Assembly (NCBI RefSeq): GCF_042433085.1
Contig: NZ_JBHLWA010000045.1
Span: forward strand, 1 to 53,860
From: Gallibacterium melopsittaci
GTDB taxonomy: Bacteria > Pseudomonadota > Gammaproteobacteria > Enterobacterales > Pasteurellaceae
DNA: 53,860 nt
Direction of reading: 5' to 3'
Shown: positions 1 through 7,972 of the stretch, piece after piece
How positions within the stretch are numbered: the first letter of the stretch is position 1
Layout: every line of letters starts with the position of its first letter
Translations under genes and position numbers: made by a program
The notes under the pieces: generated by a model
Databases searched by the model: none
What the model was told of the DNA's origin: nothing
The model's input: only the letters and a program-made list of their open reading frames with translations

Positions 1-70
1 ATGGACTGAGTCCTGTTCAATACAGAATTCAGTCCTTAAAATAATCGTCCAACTTTTCGGGGTCAGATCA
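1..70. mobile_element. terminus of an IS3-family (IS150-group-like) insertion sequence, cut by the window edge
   Basis: Read on the minus strand from position 70, the DNA starts TGATCTGACCCC and continues GAAAAGTTGGAC, the style of terminal inverted repeat seen in IS150-group elements of the IS3 family. It is followed by GGACTGA and, 19 bases on, TCAGTCC, which can form a hairpin at 6-34. The transposase would lie to the left, outside the window. No target duplication can be checked with one end only. The family assignment is from recollection of the end sequence, so it is moderate. Confidence 0.5.
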
Positions 71-91
71 CAACAGCACCTTTTTTATTTA

Positions 92-125
92 TTCCATAAA
101 AAACCCAGTTATCAAAACTGGGTTT
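92..125 (-). terminator. intrinsic terminator of the ydcH-like gene
   Basis: A 10-bp perfect stem (AAACCCAGTT at 101-110 and its complement at 116-125) with a 5-base loop is followed on the minus strand by a run of T. It lies 7 bases past the stop codon of the leftward gene that begins at 381. Confidence 0.75.
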
Positions 126-132
126 ATTTCAT

Positions 133-381
133 TTATTTACTTTCAGCATATTGCTTCAAAATAACATACATTTCATCTTTTAAGCGTAATTTCATTTTCT
201 TTAAGGTTTCAATTTCCTCTGGAGTGCCGTAATCAATCTTATCTATCATATTTTGAATTTTATGATCGAGTTCATTATGCTCATCAAACAACCTAGCAAA
301 ATGCTTATCTTCATTTTTTAATACGCTAATTAAATCACGATATTCTGGAAACATAATTTTCTCCTCTGGATAATTGCTCAT
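133..381 (-). CDS. YdcH / DUF465 family small protein
   Basis: This 82-residue protein is almost wholly charged helix, with Glu/Lys/Asp-rich stretches and the pattern FARLFDEHNELDHKI in the middle, which is typical of the YdcH (DUF465) family. Family members are about 70-80 residues and form a helical hairpin; their function is not established. There is no signal peptide or membrane segment. It is monocistronic: a terminator follows it and the phosphatase gene upstream is separated by 49 bases. The start is the ATG at 381, preceded by a GGAGAA-type ribosome binding site. Confidence 0.8.
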   Translation of the reverse strand: MSNYPEEKIMFPEYRDLISVLKNEDKHFARLFDEHNELDHKIQNMIDKIDYGTPEEIETLKKMKLRLKDEMYVILKQYAESK

Positions 382-430
382 AATTAATATAGCGTTTTTC
401 CTTCTTGGCTGCTGTGAACAACATCACACT

Positions 431-901
431 TTACTTTAATTGTTGCTTTATTTTCTCTAATAATGCTTCACAACAACTATCTAATAATTCATATGTTTCA
501 GCAAAATTTCCTGTATACCAAGGATCAGGAATGTGATCTTTAGGTAATTGCGGACAAAGATCAGTAATTTTAAAAATTTTCTCTGGATGTATGCCAAATA
601 GATCTTCTAAATCACTGATATTGCTGTTATCCATACCAATCAAATAATCAAACTGTTGAAAATCTTGTTTTTTTACTTGTCTGCTACGAAAATTATTACT
701 CTCGATTTTATGTAAATCCAACATATCTGCCGTACCGCAATGCATTCCTTCACCACTATGCCAACCTGCTGTGCCTGCACTATCCACAAAAATTCGATCA
801 GCTAAATTTGCCTTTTTTACCTTATGCTTAAAAATAAATTCTGCCATTGGTGAACGACAAATATTTCCCAAACAAATAAATAATACTTGAACTTTCTGCA
901 T
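431..901 (-). CDS. low molecular weight protein-tyrosine phosphatase
   Basis: The 156-residue protein begins with a beta strand leading into the P-loop C10-L-G-N-I-C-R16-S, the C-x5-R-S signature of the low-molecular-weight phosphatase family. C10 would be the nucleophile, R16 binds phosphate and C15 could form the protective disulfide. The general-acid Asp is D126 in the C-terminal DPW motif. Length is normal. In bacteria such enzymes either oppose tyrosine kinases of capsule or exopolysaccharide synthesis or act on small substrates. No Wzc-type kinase or polysaccharide gene is next to it, so its substrate cannot be inferred here. Confidence 0.9.
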   Translation of the reverse strand: MQKVQVLFICLGNICRSPMAEFIFKHKVKKANLADRIFVDSAGTAGWHSGEGMHCGTADMLDLHKIESNNFRSRQVKKQDFQQFDYLIGMDNSNISDLEDLFGIHPEKIFKITDLCPQLPKDHIPDPWYTGNFAETYELLDSCCEALLEKIKQQLK

Positions 902-977
902 CCGATCTCCCTGAAATTATCTATAAAAAAGGCAGATCAAAAATTACTGCCTTATAGATTAGAGATCAAGTAGTTAA

Positions 978-2237
978 TTAGCTTAACCAACCTAATTGAT
1001 AAACAATAAAGAACAGTGCGAATGCAGTTAAATATAATAAGCCAATTAATGATAACCAGTATAAGCCACCTTTAACTTGATGAGATCTACCTCTTAGTGT
1101 TAACAACATATTTAAAGTGGCAAAAATTGGTGTAGTAACAAAAGAAGCTATCATGGCAAATTTTAACATTGGTCCTAAGGCATTATTAAAGAAGAAGATA
1201 ATCATCGCTCCCGATAAAGTAGCAAGAATAAATGAAATATTTAAATAAGCTGCTCGAGTACCTTTTTTATGCAGTAATAGTCGCAAACTCTCTACATTAG
1301 TACGTGAATAACCATCAATAACGGTTAATGTAGTGCCGAACATACAAAGAAATGCAATTAAAGCAATCAATCCTCTTGCCCATTCCCCGATTGTAGAAGA
1401 ATACATACCTATCAGTTGTGCAACATATTTACCACCAACCATTTCAACTGGTACCCCTGAACCATATTGCACTAATGCCCCTAATGCGAGAAAGACTAGT
1501 GCTAAAATAGCCGTACCAATGTATCCAACATTAAAATCAAAGATCCCATCACGATAAGAAACTTCAGTGATACGTTTTTTCGCCACTACCCACATTGAAT
1601 TAATTGCAGAAATTTCGATTGGTGCAGGCATCCATCCCATTAACGCAACAATAAAAGCTAATGCACCTAATTGCCATGGACTTTCACTCACATAATCTGC
1701 TGGAGCAACGCCACCTCGAACAGCAGCAATAGCAACTGCTAATACGGTTGCTATCGTCAAGCAAATCATAACTAATTTAGATAAACCATCTAATAGACGA
1801 TATTGCCCTAATAATAAAATTCCTAAACTTACAACCAAAACAGTCAAACTCAGCGTTGGTACAGGTAATGGAATCACAAACGATAAAATCACAGCCGAAA
1901 GTAATGCTACTGCTGCAGTATTAATCATAGTGGCAAAAATATTTAATAAGAAGAAAATCCAAAGGTAAAACACACCTTTCTCTTTATACCCTTCTAGTAA
2001 GGTTTTATTCGTTTCTAAGGTATATTGCACCCCAAAACGGAAAAATGGATATTTAAATAAATTGGCTAAAATAATAATAATCGCTAACTGCCAACCATAA
2101 ATTGCACCTGATTGCGTAGAGGCAATTAAATGTGAACCGCCAACTGCAGCAGATGCCATTAAAATACCAGGACCTAATGCAGAAAGACGGCGCTTTATTG
2201 TAGAAGATTGATCATTCGTAGTAGTTGTAATATTCAT
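978..2237 (-). CDS. NRAMP-like transporter lacking the canonical metal ligands
   Basis: The 419-residue protein has about 11 hydrophobic segments and the overall layout of the NRAMP (SLC11, LeuT-fold) family, with LGPGIL at 21-26 and Q42-S-G-A-I-Y-G-W after the first helix. The two helix breaks that bind Mn2+/Fe2+ in true NRAMPs are altered. DPGN of TM1 reads G33-G-S-H36, and MPH of TM6 reads M203-P-A-P. The Asp and Asn ligands are therefore missing while the TM6 Met is kept. Metal transport should not be assumed; the substrate is unknown. The gene stands alone, divergent from the TRIC-type channel. Confidence 0.7.
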   Translation of the reverse strand: MNITTTTNDQSSTIKRRLSALGPGILMASAAVGGSHLIASTQSGAIYGWQLAIIIILANLFKYPFFRFGVQYTLETNKTLLEGYKEKGVFYLWIFFLLNIFATMINTAAVALLSAVILSFVIPLPVPTLSLTVLVVSLGILLLGQYRLLDGLSKLVMICLTIATVLAVAIAAVRGGVAPADYVSESPWQLGALAFIVALMGWMPAPIEISAINSMWVVAKKRITEVSYRDGIFDFNVGYIGTAILALVFLALGALVQYGSGVPVEMVGGKYVAQLIGMYSSTIGEWARGLIALIAFLCMFGTTLTVIDGYSRTNVESLRLLLHKKGTRAAYLNISFILATLSGAMIIFFFNNALGPMLKFAMIASFVTTPIFATLNMLLTLRGRSHQVKGGLYWLSLIGLLYLTAFALFFIVYQLGWLS

Positions 2238-2610
2238 AGTAGTTCTCTAGATAGTTATCATAATATTGTGTTATCTAGAAAATAACATCACAAAAAAATT
2301 AGCAGATCAATCTACAAAAAAAGAATCTTTGTGAAGAAAAATTTTATAAAAAACTACTTTTTTATAATTTATAAGCATAAAAAAATCACTTCATTTTCCG
2401 CTAAAGACGTTTGTTTCTTATCTCAAATTATTAGTGGTGATTAATTTTTTTATAAAAGTTGTTACATAAAAATTTAATTGCTGATTATTTAAACTATTTA
2501 CCTTTTAAATTAATAACTTACTGCCACTATTTAATATAAAACATTTCACTAATAATCCTACTTTCAAGTACAATCTTGCTTTTGCTCCCAACAAATAAAA
2601 TACAATATTT
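2238..2610. other. 373-bp AT-rich divergent intergenic region
   Basis: This stretch separates the leftward NRAMP-like gene from the rightward channel gene. It is very AT-rich and holds many short A and T runs, an inverted repeat near the NRAMP-like start (listed separately) and presumably both promoters. No open frame, tRNA or convincing riboswitch was seen. Confidence 0.6.
2246..2279 (-). repeat. inverted repeat in the leader of the NRAMP-like gene
   Basis: TCTAGATA (2246-2253) and TATCTAGA (2272-2279) are perfect 8-base inverted arms around an 18-base loop. The proximal arm lies 9 bases upstream of the start codon at 2237 and overlaps the probable ribosome binding site. It could be an operator or an mRNA hairpin. 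Confidence 0.4.
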
Positions 2611-3264
2611 ATGTTATTAACTATTCTTTATTTAATTGGTATCACTGCCGAAGCGATTACTGGTGCATTAGCGGCTGGTAGAGAAAAAATGGATATTTTC
2701 GGCGTGATTATTATTGCTTCTGTCACTGCCATTGGGGGCGGTTCTGTACGAGATGTGTTGTTAGGACATTATCCGTTAGGTTGGGTCAAGCATCCTGAAT
2801 ATATTGCGATTGTCGCTGGTGCTGCGGTATTAACCGTTATTATTGCCCCATTAATGCGTTATCTAAAAGCCGTTTTCTTAATTTTAGATGCACTTGGTTT
2901 GATTGTTTTCTCTATTATCGGCGCACAAGTTGCGTTAAATATGGGACATGGTTTTATTATTGCTTCAGTTGCTGCCATCATTACAGGTGCATTTGGTGGT
3001 GTGCTACGGGATTTACTCTGTAATCGTATTCCATTGGTCTTTCAAAAAGAGTTATATGCAAGTATCGCTTTTCTTGCAACTGCAATTTATATCGGATTAC
3101 AAGAAACTCATATTCCACCAGATGCAGTCACTCTCATCACATTAGCAGCCGGTTTTCTAGCTCGCCTTTTAGCAATTAGATTTAGGTTAAGTTTACCGGT
3201 ATTTGATTACCAAGAGGATAAAAACTGGTCTTGGATGGAAAAACTGCCTAAACGGAAAAAATAA
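2611..3264 (+). CDS. TRIC-type cation channel family protein (YicG-like, UPF0126)
   Basis: The 217-residue membrane protein has seven hydrophobic segments. Its two internal repeats each carry a glycine-rich kink followed by RD: G42-G-G-S-V-R-D48 in the first and G129-G-V-L-R-D134 in the second. This is the layout of prokaryotic homologues of trimeric intracellular cation channels. E. coli YicG has the same size. The physiological ion and role in bacteria are unsettled. The stop codon is one base ahead of the yqfB start, so the two are probably co-transcribed. The last 20 residues are basic and cytoplasmic by the positive-inside rule. Confidence 0.85.
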   Translation: MLLTILYLIGITAEAITGALAAGREKMDIFGVIIIASVTAIGGGSVRDVLLGHYPLGWVKHPEYIAIVAGAAVLTVIIAPLMRYLKAVFLILDALGLIVFSIIGAQVALNMGHGFIIASVAAIITGAFGGVLRDLLCNRIPLVFQKELYASIAFLATAIYIGLQETHIPPDAVTLITLAAGFLARLLAIRFRLSLPVFDYQEDKNWSWMEKLPKRKK

Positions 3265-3265
3265 A

Positions 3266-3580
3266 ATGATGAATCAAATTACTTTTTATCAACGTTTTCA
3301 ACAGAATATTCTAAATGGCAGCAAAACGATCACAATTCGTGATGCAAGTGAAAAAGATTTCACTGTTGGTAGTATTGTTGATGTATTTACTTTTGAACAA
3401 CATCAATGGTTCGCAAAAATCAAAATTCTTTCAGTTACGGCAATTTCTTTTCAGGAATTAACTGACATTCACGCACAACAAGAAAATATGACACTGAATG
3501 AATTAAAAACAGTCATTCGAGAAATTTATCCTAATACGAATCAACTGTTTGTGATCCATTATCAACTGGTTGAACCGTAA
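3266..3580 (+). CDS. yqfB: N4-acetylcytidine amidohydrolase (ASCH domain, YqfB)
   Basis: The 104-residue protein is a single ASCH domain and aligns along its length with E. coli YqfB, sharing ITFxQRFQ near the start, KTITIRD in the first third and AEQENMTLTELK-like AQQENMTLNELK further on. E. coli YqfB hydrolyses N4-acetylcytidine to cytidine and acetate. Two adjacent ATGs (3266 and 3269) can start it; both keep the whole domain. An in-frame ATG at 3203 would run inside the upstream channel gene and is rejected. Its last 50 bases overlap the convergent ligase gene. Confidence 0.9.
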   Translation: MMNQITFYQRFQQNILNGSKTITIRDASEKDFTVGSIVDVFTFEQHQWFAKIKILSVTAISFQELTDIHAQQENMTLNELKTVIREIYPNTNQLFVIHYQLVEP

Positions 3581-4388
3581 CTCGTTGTCGCCAATAAGTG
3601 GCAAACTTAGGTTTTCCTTTCGCCGTTTCACCACGATATTTATAAGTAATCACACTACCAATCGGTGGTGGATTTGTACGTTCTGCAAGAGAAAACCCCG
3701 AACCAATTTTAAATTTTCCTCGATAATTCTCACAAGTAAGCGATCCCATTACATTATGGAATTGTCCTTTCCCTTTATGATGAGCTATCACTGTACACTC
3801 TTCATCTTGATGACGTTTAAGTTTTAAAATTTGATTGCTACGTCCTACCAAGTATTCAGCTTTTGGATTTCGCACTACTACACCCTCACCCCCTAATTTT
3901 TCCACCTGATCCAAAAACTGAAAAACCGCCTGTTTATTTTCAATCGGTAATTGTGGAATAATTTCAATATAAGAAGAAGGATGTTTAACTAAATAATCTT
4001 GTAATACTGCCAAACGCTGCCATAAATCCCCTTGTGCTTTTGGAACATCAAAGACATATAGTTTCAATTTATGCCAACCTTTATCCTCTAAACTTCTAGT
4101 AATACTAGAAATTTCTTCAAATTTCCCTCGTTCACTAAATAATTCACCATCAATCGCAAATGGGGGAAAATCTTTAATAAAGTACTCTGGAGGAAATAAA
4201 CGATTCTCTTGCCGAGTAACTAATTGTTTACCATCCCAATAACCTCGTACCCCATCCAATTTCTCACTCATTACCCAACCTTGCAGATCTTGATCACGAT
4301 ACTCATTTAATAACATCACCGACTCTTTTGCGATGACAATCGAACAATAACAAAAACAACATAGCCCTAATAAAAAACGCATATTCAT
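3531..4388 (-). CDS. ligE: periplasmic ATP-dependent DNA ligase, Lig E type
   Basis: The 285-residue protein has a signal peptide (hydrophobic 4-20) followed by a minimal ligase: motif I E42-K43-L-D-G with K43 as the adenylated lysine, D80-G-E in the adenylation domain, EGVVVR (motif IV) and LKLK (motif V), then an OB-fold. Family members in Haemophilus and Neisseria seal nicks with ATP and are exported, and have been proposed to act on extracellular or incoming DNA. It is distinct from the essential NAD-dependent replicative ligase. The gene is convergent with yqfB and overlaps it by 50 bases, so the C-terminus is encoded antisense to the yqfB end. Confidence 0.9.
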   Translation of the reverse strand: MNMRFLLGLCCFCYCSIVIAKESVMLLNEYRDQDLQGWVMSEKLDGVRGYWDGKQLVTRQENRLFPPEYFIKDFPPFAIDGELFSERGKFEEISSITRSLEDKGWHKLKLYVFDVPKAQGDLWQRLAVLQDYLVKHPSSYIEIIPQLPIENKQAVFQFLDQVEKLGGEGVVVRNPKAEYLVGRSNQILKLKRHQDEECTVIAHHKGKGQFHNVMGSLTCENYRGKFKIGSGFSLAERTNPPPIGSVITYKYRGETAKGKPKFATYWRQRVTVQPVDNGSQTVDSY

Positions 4389-4567
4389 TCCTCAACATAA
4401 TTACCGCAATAAGCATACAAACTTAATTTGAAACAAATAACTGTTAGTCAAAAAAATGTGAGCTAATTCGAAGAAATGAAATTAACTTCAAGTAACAGAT
4501 TGGAAATAAAATATTTTAATGATAATTTATCGACGCTTTTACAACACTAACTACTAAGGTGATCGAA

Positions 4568-5098
4568 ATGAAAAAATCATTATTAATCTTATCTTTGTGT
4601 AGTATTTTTAGTATTGCTGCAACTGCAAGTAATACCCTCACGATCAATATGAAATTATTAGATCCTACAAATGGTGATAAAGATATTGGCGTTGTTGAAG
4701 TAACTGAATCGCCATATGGTCTTGTATTTACACCAAAACTTCACGATTTAACACCTGGTGTACATGGTTTCCATATTCATGAAAATGCCAGCTGTGCAGC
4801 AAAAGAAAAAGACGGTAAATTAACCGCTGGATTAGGTGCTGGTGGACATTGGGATCCAAATAAAGCAAAACAACATGGTTTCCCTTGGCAAGATGATGCT
4901 CACTTAGGTGACTTACCTGCATTAGCAGTTAATCATGATGGTAATGCCTTAAATCCTGTATTAGCACCACGTTTAAAATCATTAGATCAAATTAAGGATA
5001 AAGCATTAATGATTCATGCTGGTGGCGATAATCATTCTGATCATCCTGCTGCACTCGGCGGTGGTGGAGCAAGAATGGCATGTGGCGTGATTAAATAA
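4568..5098 (+). CDS. sodC: periplasmic Cu,Zn superoxide dismutase
   Basis: The 176-residue protein has a signal peptide (about residues 1-20) and the SodC fold. Copper ligands are in HGFHIHE, metal-binding histidines in GGHWDP and DAHLGDLP, and the last copper ligand in MIHAGGDNHSD. The conserved Cys pair is in ENASC and MACGV. All recognisable ligands are present, so the enzyme should be active in dismutating periplasmic superoxide. The ATG at 4568 is chosen because AAGG lies 8 bases upstream; a GTG at 4559 is in frame but badly placed. It is monocistronic with a terminator behind it. Confidence 0.93.
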   Translation: MKKSLLILSLCSIFSIAATASNTLTINMKLLDPTNGDKDIGVVEVTESPYGLVFTPKLHDLTPGVHGFHIHENASCAAKEKDGKLTAGLGAGGHWDPNKAKQHGFPWQDDAHLGDLPALAVNHDGNALNPVLAPRLKSLDQIKDKALMIHAGGDNHSDHPAALGGGGARMACGVIK

Positions 5099-5119
5099 TC
5101 TTCGTGTTTTTCTTATTAA

Positions 5120-5147
5120 AAAGCTGTACTTCTTCAAGTACAGCTTT
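5120..5147. terminator. bidirectional terminator between sodC and lysS
   Basis: AAAGCTGTACTT and its exact complement form a 12-bp stem around CTTC, with T-rich DNA on the plus side and A-rich DNA on the other. It serves the convergent sodC and lysS transcripts. Confidence 0.85.
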
Positions 5148-5167
5148 CCTTTTTAATATTATTTTAA

Positions 5168-6676
5168 TTATGCTTTGTGTTTCATCGCAGGGAATAAAAT
5201 CACATCACGAATTGAAGCGGCATTAGCAAACAACATCGCTAAACGGTCAATCCCTAATCCTTCACCTGCTGTTGGTGGTAAACCGTGTTCCAATGCAACA
5301 ACGAAGTCTTCATCTTTAAACATCGCTTCATCATCGCCTGCTTCTTTGGCTGCTACTTGTGCATCAAAACGTTCATTTTGATCCTCAGCATCATTTAATT
5401 CTGAGAAACCATTACCAATTTCACGTCCTCCAATAAAGAGTTCAAAACGATCAGTTACATCTGGATTTTGATCATTACGACGCGCTAATGGCGAAATCTC
5501 GGCAGGGTGTGCCATTAAGAAAGTTGGTTGGATCAAGTGGTGTTCTGCAACTTCTTCAAAAATAGCATTAACTAAACTACCCAACCCCCAAGATTTTTGT
5601 ACTTCAATTCCTAATTTCTCTGCAACAGCTTTTGCACGCTCAAGATCATAAAGATCTTCTTTTACAATGCCTTTTTCTGCACCATACTTCAATACGGCAT
5701 CGTGCATTGTAATACGTTCAAATGGTTTACCGAAATCAAATTCATATTCACCATAAGGAACAATAGTTGTCCCTAAAATATCGATTGCTAATTTACGCAA
5801 TAATTCTTCAGTATTATCCATCAAATCATGATAATCAGCATAGGCTTGATAGTATTCCAACATTGTAAATTCTGGATTATGGCGTACAGAAACCCCTTCA
5901 TTACGGAAATTACGGTTTAACTCAAATACACGTTCAAATCCACCAACCACTAACCGTTTTAAGTATAGTTCTGGCGCAATACGGAGATACATATCAATAT
6001 CAAGAGCATTATGGTGAGTTACAAATGGGCGTGCAGATGCCCCACCTGGGATCACTTGCAACATTGGTGTTTCCACTTCCATAAAGCCTTTGCCAATAAA
6101 GTATTCACGAATACCCGCAATCACTTTAGAACGAATAACGAAAGTACGGCGTGATTCTTCGTTACTAATTAAATCGAGATAACGTTGGCGATAACGCATT
6201 TCTTGATCTGATAAACCATGGAACTTATCTGGCAATGGACGTAATGCTTTAGTCAATAACTCAATTTCTGTACAACGCACAGTTAATTCATTGGTTTTTG
6301 TTTTAAATAATGTCCCTTTTGCACCAACAATATCACCAAGATCTAACATCGCCATCACTTCTTCATACGCACCTTCAGGCAATAAATCACGAGCAACATA
6401 GAGTTGGATCTTACCGCTCATATCTTGAATAGTGATAAAACTAGCTTTTCCCATTTTACGACGAGTCATAATACGTCCCGCTACCGCAACAGGAATTTCC
6501 TTATCTTTTAGTGCTTCACCATCTTCATTTTCATAAGAAGTATGTAAATCACCTGCAAGACTATCGCGACGAAATGTATTTGGAAACGCATTTCCTTTTT
6601 GACGTAAACTTGCTAATTTTTCACGACGAGCTAGCATCTCACCATTTAGGTCAAGTTCTTGATTATGTTCTGACAT
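5168..6676 (-). CDS. lysS: lysyl-tRNA synthetase, class II
   Basis: The 502-residue enzyme charges tRNA-Lys. It shows an N-terminal OB-fold anticodon domain (about 65-145), class II motif 2 around FRNEGVSVRHNPEFTMLE and motif 3 GLGIDRLAML near the C-terminus. E. coli LysS is 505 residues. It follows prfB with a 28-base gap, the same order as in E. coli, and has its own AAGG ribosome binding site. It should be translated from the prfB transcript. Confidence 0.97.
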   Translation of the reverse strand: MSEHNQELDLNGEMLARREKLASLRQKGNAFPNTFRRDSLAGDLHTSYENEDGEALKDKEIPVAVAGRIMTRRKMGKASFITIQDMSGKIQLYVARDLLPEGAYEEVMAMLDLGDIVGAKGTLFKTKTNELTVRCTEIELLTKALRPLPDKFHGLSDQEMRYRQRYLDLISNEESRRTFVIRSKVIAGIREYFIGKGFMEVETPMLQVIPGGASARPFVTHHNALDIDMYLRIAPELYLKRLVVGGFERVFELNRNFRNEGVSVRHNPEFTMLEYYQAYADYHDLMDNTEELLRKLAIDILGTTIVPYGEYEFDFGKPFERITMHDAVLKYGAEKGIVKEDLYDLERAKAVAEKLGIEVQKSWGLGSLVNAIFEEVAEHHLIQPTFLMAHPAEISPLARRNDQNPDVTDRFELFIGGREIGNGFSELNDAEDQNERFDAQVAAKEAGDDEAMFKDEDFVVALEHGLPPTAGEGLGIDRLAMLFANAASIRDVILFPAMKHKA

Positions 6677-6704
6677 AGTTATACCTTTTATTTCTCAATT
6701 ATTT

Positions 6705-7803
6705 TTACAATCCAGCTTTTAAACTTGCTTCAATAAAGCGATCCAAATCTCCATCTAATACGGCTTGAGTATTACGATTTTCCACACCTGTACGCAAGTC
6801 TTTAATACGTGCATCATCTAACACATAAGAACGAATTTGGCTACCCCAGCCAATATCGGATTTACTGTCTTCCAACGCTTGCTTTTCAGCATTTTTCTTT
6901 TGTAACTCAAGCTCATACAATTTAGCTTTTAATTGTTTCATCGCTTGATCTTTATTTTTGTGTTGCGAACGATCATTTTGACATTGCACCACAATACCAC
7001 TTGGCATATGGGTAATACGCACCGCACTTTCCGTTCTATTAACGTGTTGCCCACCTGCCCCTGACGCACGATACACATCAATCCGCAAATCAGCAGGATT
7101 GATTTCAATATCAATATCATCCGTAATTTCAGGATAGACAAACACTGCACTAAATGATGTATGACGACGATTATTAGAATCGAAAGGACTTTTACGCACT
7201 AAACGATGAATCCCTGTTTCAGTTCGCAACCAACCAAAAGCATATTCACCACTAACACGAATTGTAGCCGACTTAATTCCAGCTACATCACCATCTGATA
7301 CTTCCATTAATTCAGTTTTGAAGCCTTTACTTTCTGACCAACGTAAGTACATTCGCAATAACATTTCGGTCCAGTCTTGTGCTTCTGTTCCCCCCGATCC
7401 CGCTTGTAGATCAACATAACAATCGGAACTGTCATGTTCACCACTAAACATACGACGAAATTCTAATTTTGCTAAATTTGCTTCTAACTGATCTAACTCA
7501 ACAATCGCTTCATCAAAGGTTTCTTGATCGTCTGCTTCAACTGCCAACTCTAACAAACCTTCTACATCTTCTAAACCTTGTTGTAGATCTTTAATAGTAT
7601 TGACAACAGCTTCCAATGAAGAACGTTCTTTACCTAACGCTTGTGCTTTCTCTGGATCATTCCAAATATCGGGCTGCTCCAATTCTGCATTCACTTCTTC
7701 TAAACGCTCTACCTTACTATCAAAGTCAAAGATACCCCCTAAGCGCTAGGGTTCTTTCACCAATATCGCTAATTCTGTTTTTAATAGGGTTAATTTCAAA
7801 CAT
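6705..7803 (-). CDS. prfB: peptide chain release factor 2, with programmed +1 frameshift
   Basis: RF2 recognises UGA and UAA and triggers peptide release. The gene is in two frames. Twenty-five codons from the ATG at 7803 end in an in-frame TGA (7728-7726), and the remaining 340 codons lie in the +1 frame. The joined protein is 365 residues, as in E. coli. The anticodon-mimic tripeptide SPF (VRKSPFDS) and the catalytic GGQ (GAGGQHVNRTESAVR) are present. Translation regulates itself: low RF2 favours the shift. lysS follows in the same operon. The break is not a sequencing error, because every element of the known shift site is conserved. Confidence 0.97.
7021..7029 (-). other. exact Haemophilus-type DNA uptake core inside prfB
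   Basis: AAGTGCGGT is read on the minus strand. The flanking bases do not show the A/T-rich extension of full uptake sequences. Confidence 0.5.
7725..7740 (-). promoter_or_regulatory. RF2 programmed +1 frameshift site
   Basis: On the minus strand the order is AGGGGGT (7740-7734), TAT-like spacer, CTT (7731-7729), TGA (7728-7726), C. The internal Shine-Dalgarno, the slippery CTT and the weak stop context TGAC match the well-studied E. coli site. Confidence 0.96.
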
Positions 7804-7836
7804 AATTTCAATCTTAAGTCACATTAGAAATCGGCA

Positions 7837-7842
7837 ATTATA
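7837..7842 (-). promoter_or_regulatory. probable -10 box of the prfB-lysS operon
   Basis: A perfect TATAAT is found 34 bases upstream of the prfB ATG on the minus strand. No good -35 hexamer is at 16-18 bases, so the promoter call is tentative. Confidence 0.4.
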
Positions 7843-7972
7843 GAATATTCCTGTTATGAAGCCTAGTTTCTTTCAGAGAAATTTGTCAGCCACATCCAGA
7901 TTTATGTGTGTTAGAATACATCGCTTAAGTAAAAATCAAGACCATAAATATTTATTACAAGGAGGAAACTCA

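Noticed and set aside
7616..7843. 75-codon plus-strand frame opposite the prfB start
   Set aside because: It is antisense to the RF2 N-terminus and its promoter, has no ribosome binding site and no family resemblance.
7856..7972. 39-codon N-terminal extension of the FNT channel
   Set aside because: GGAGG is placed ideally for the ATG at 7973, and the extension has no homology-like pattern and overlaps the promoter region.
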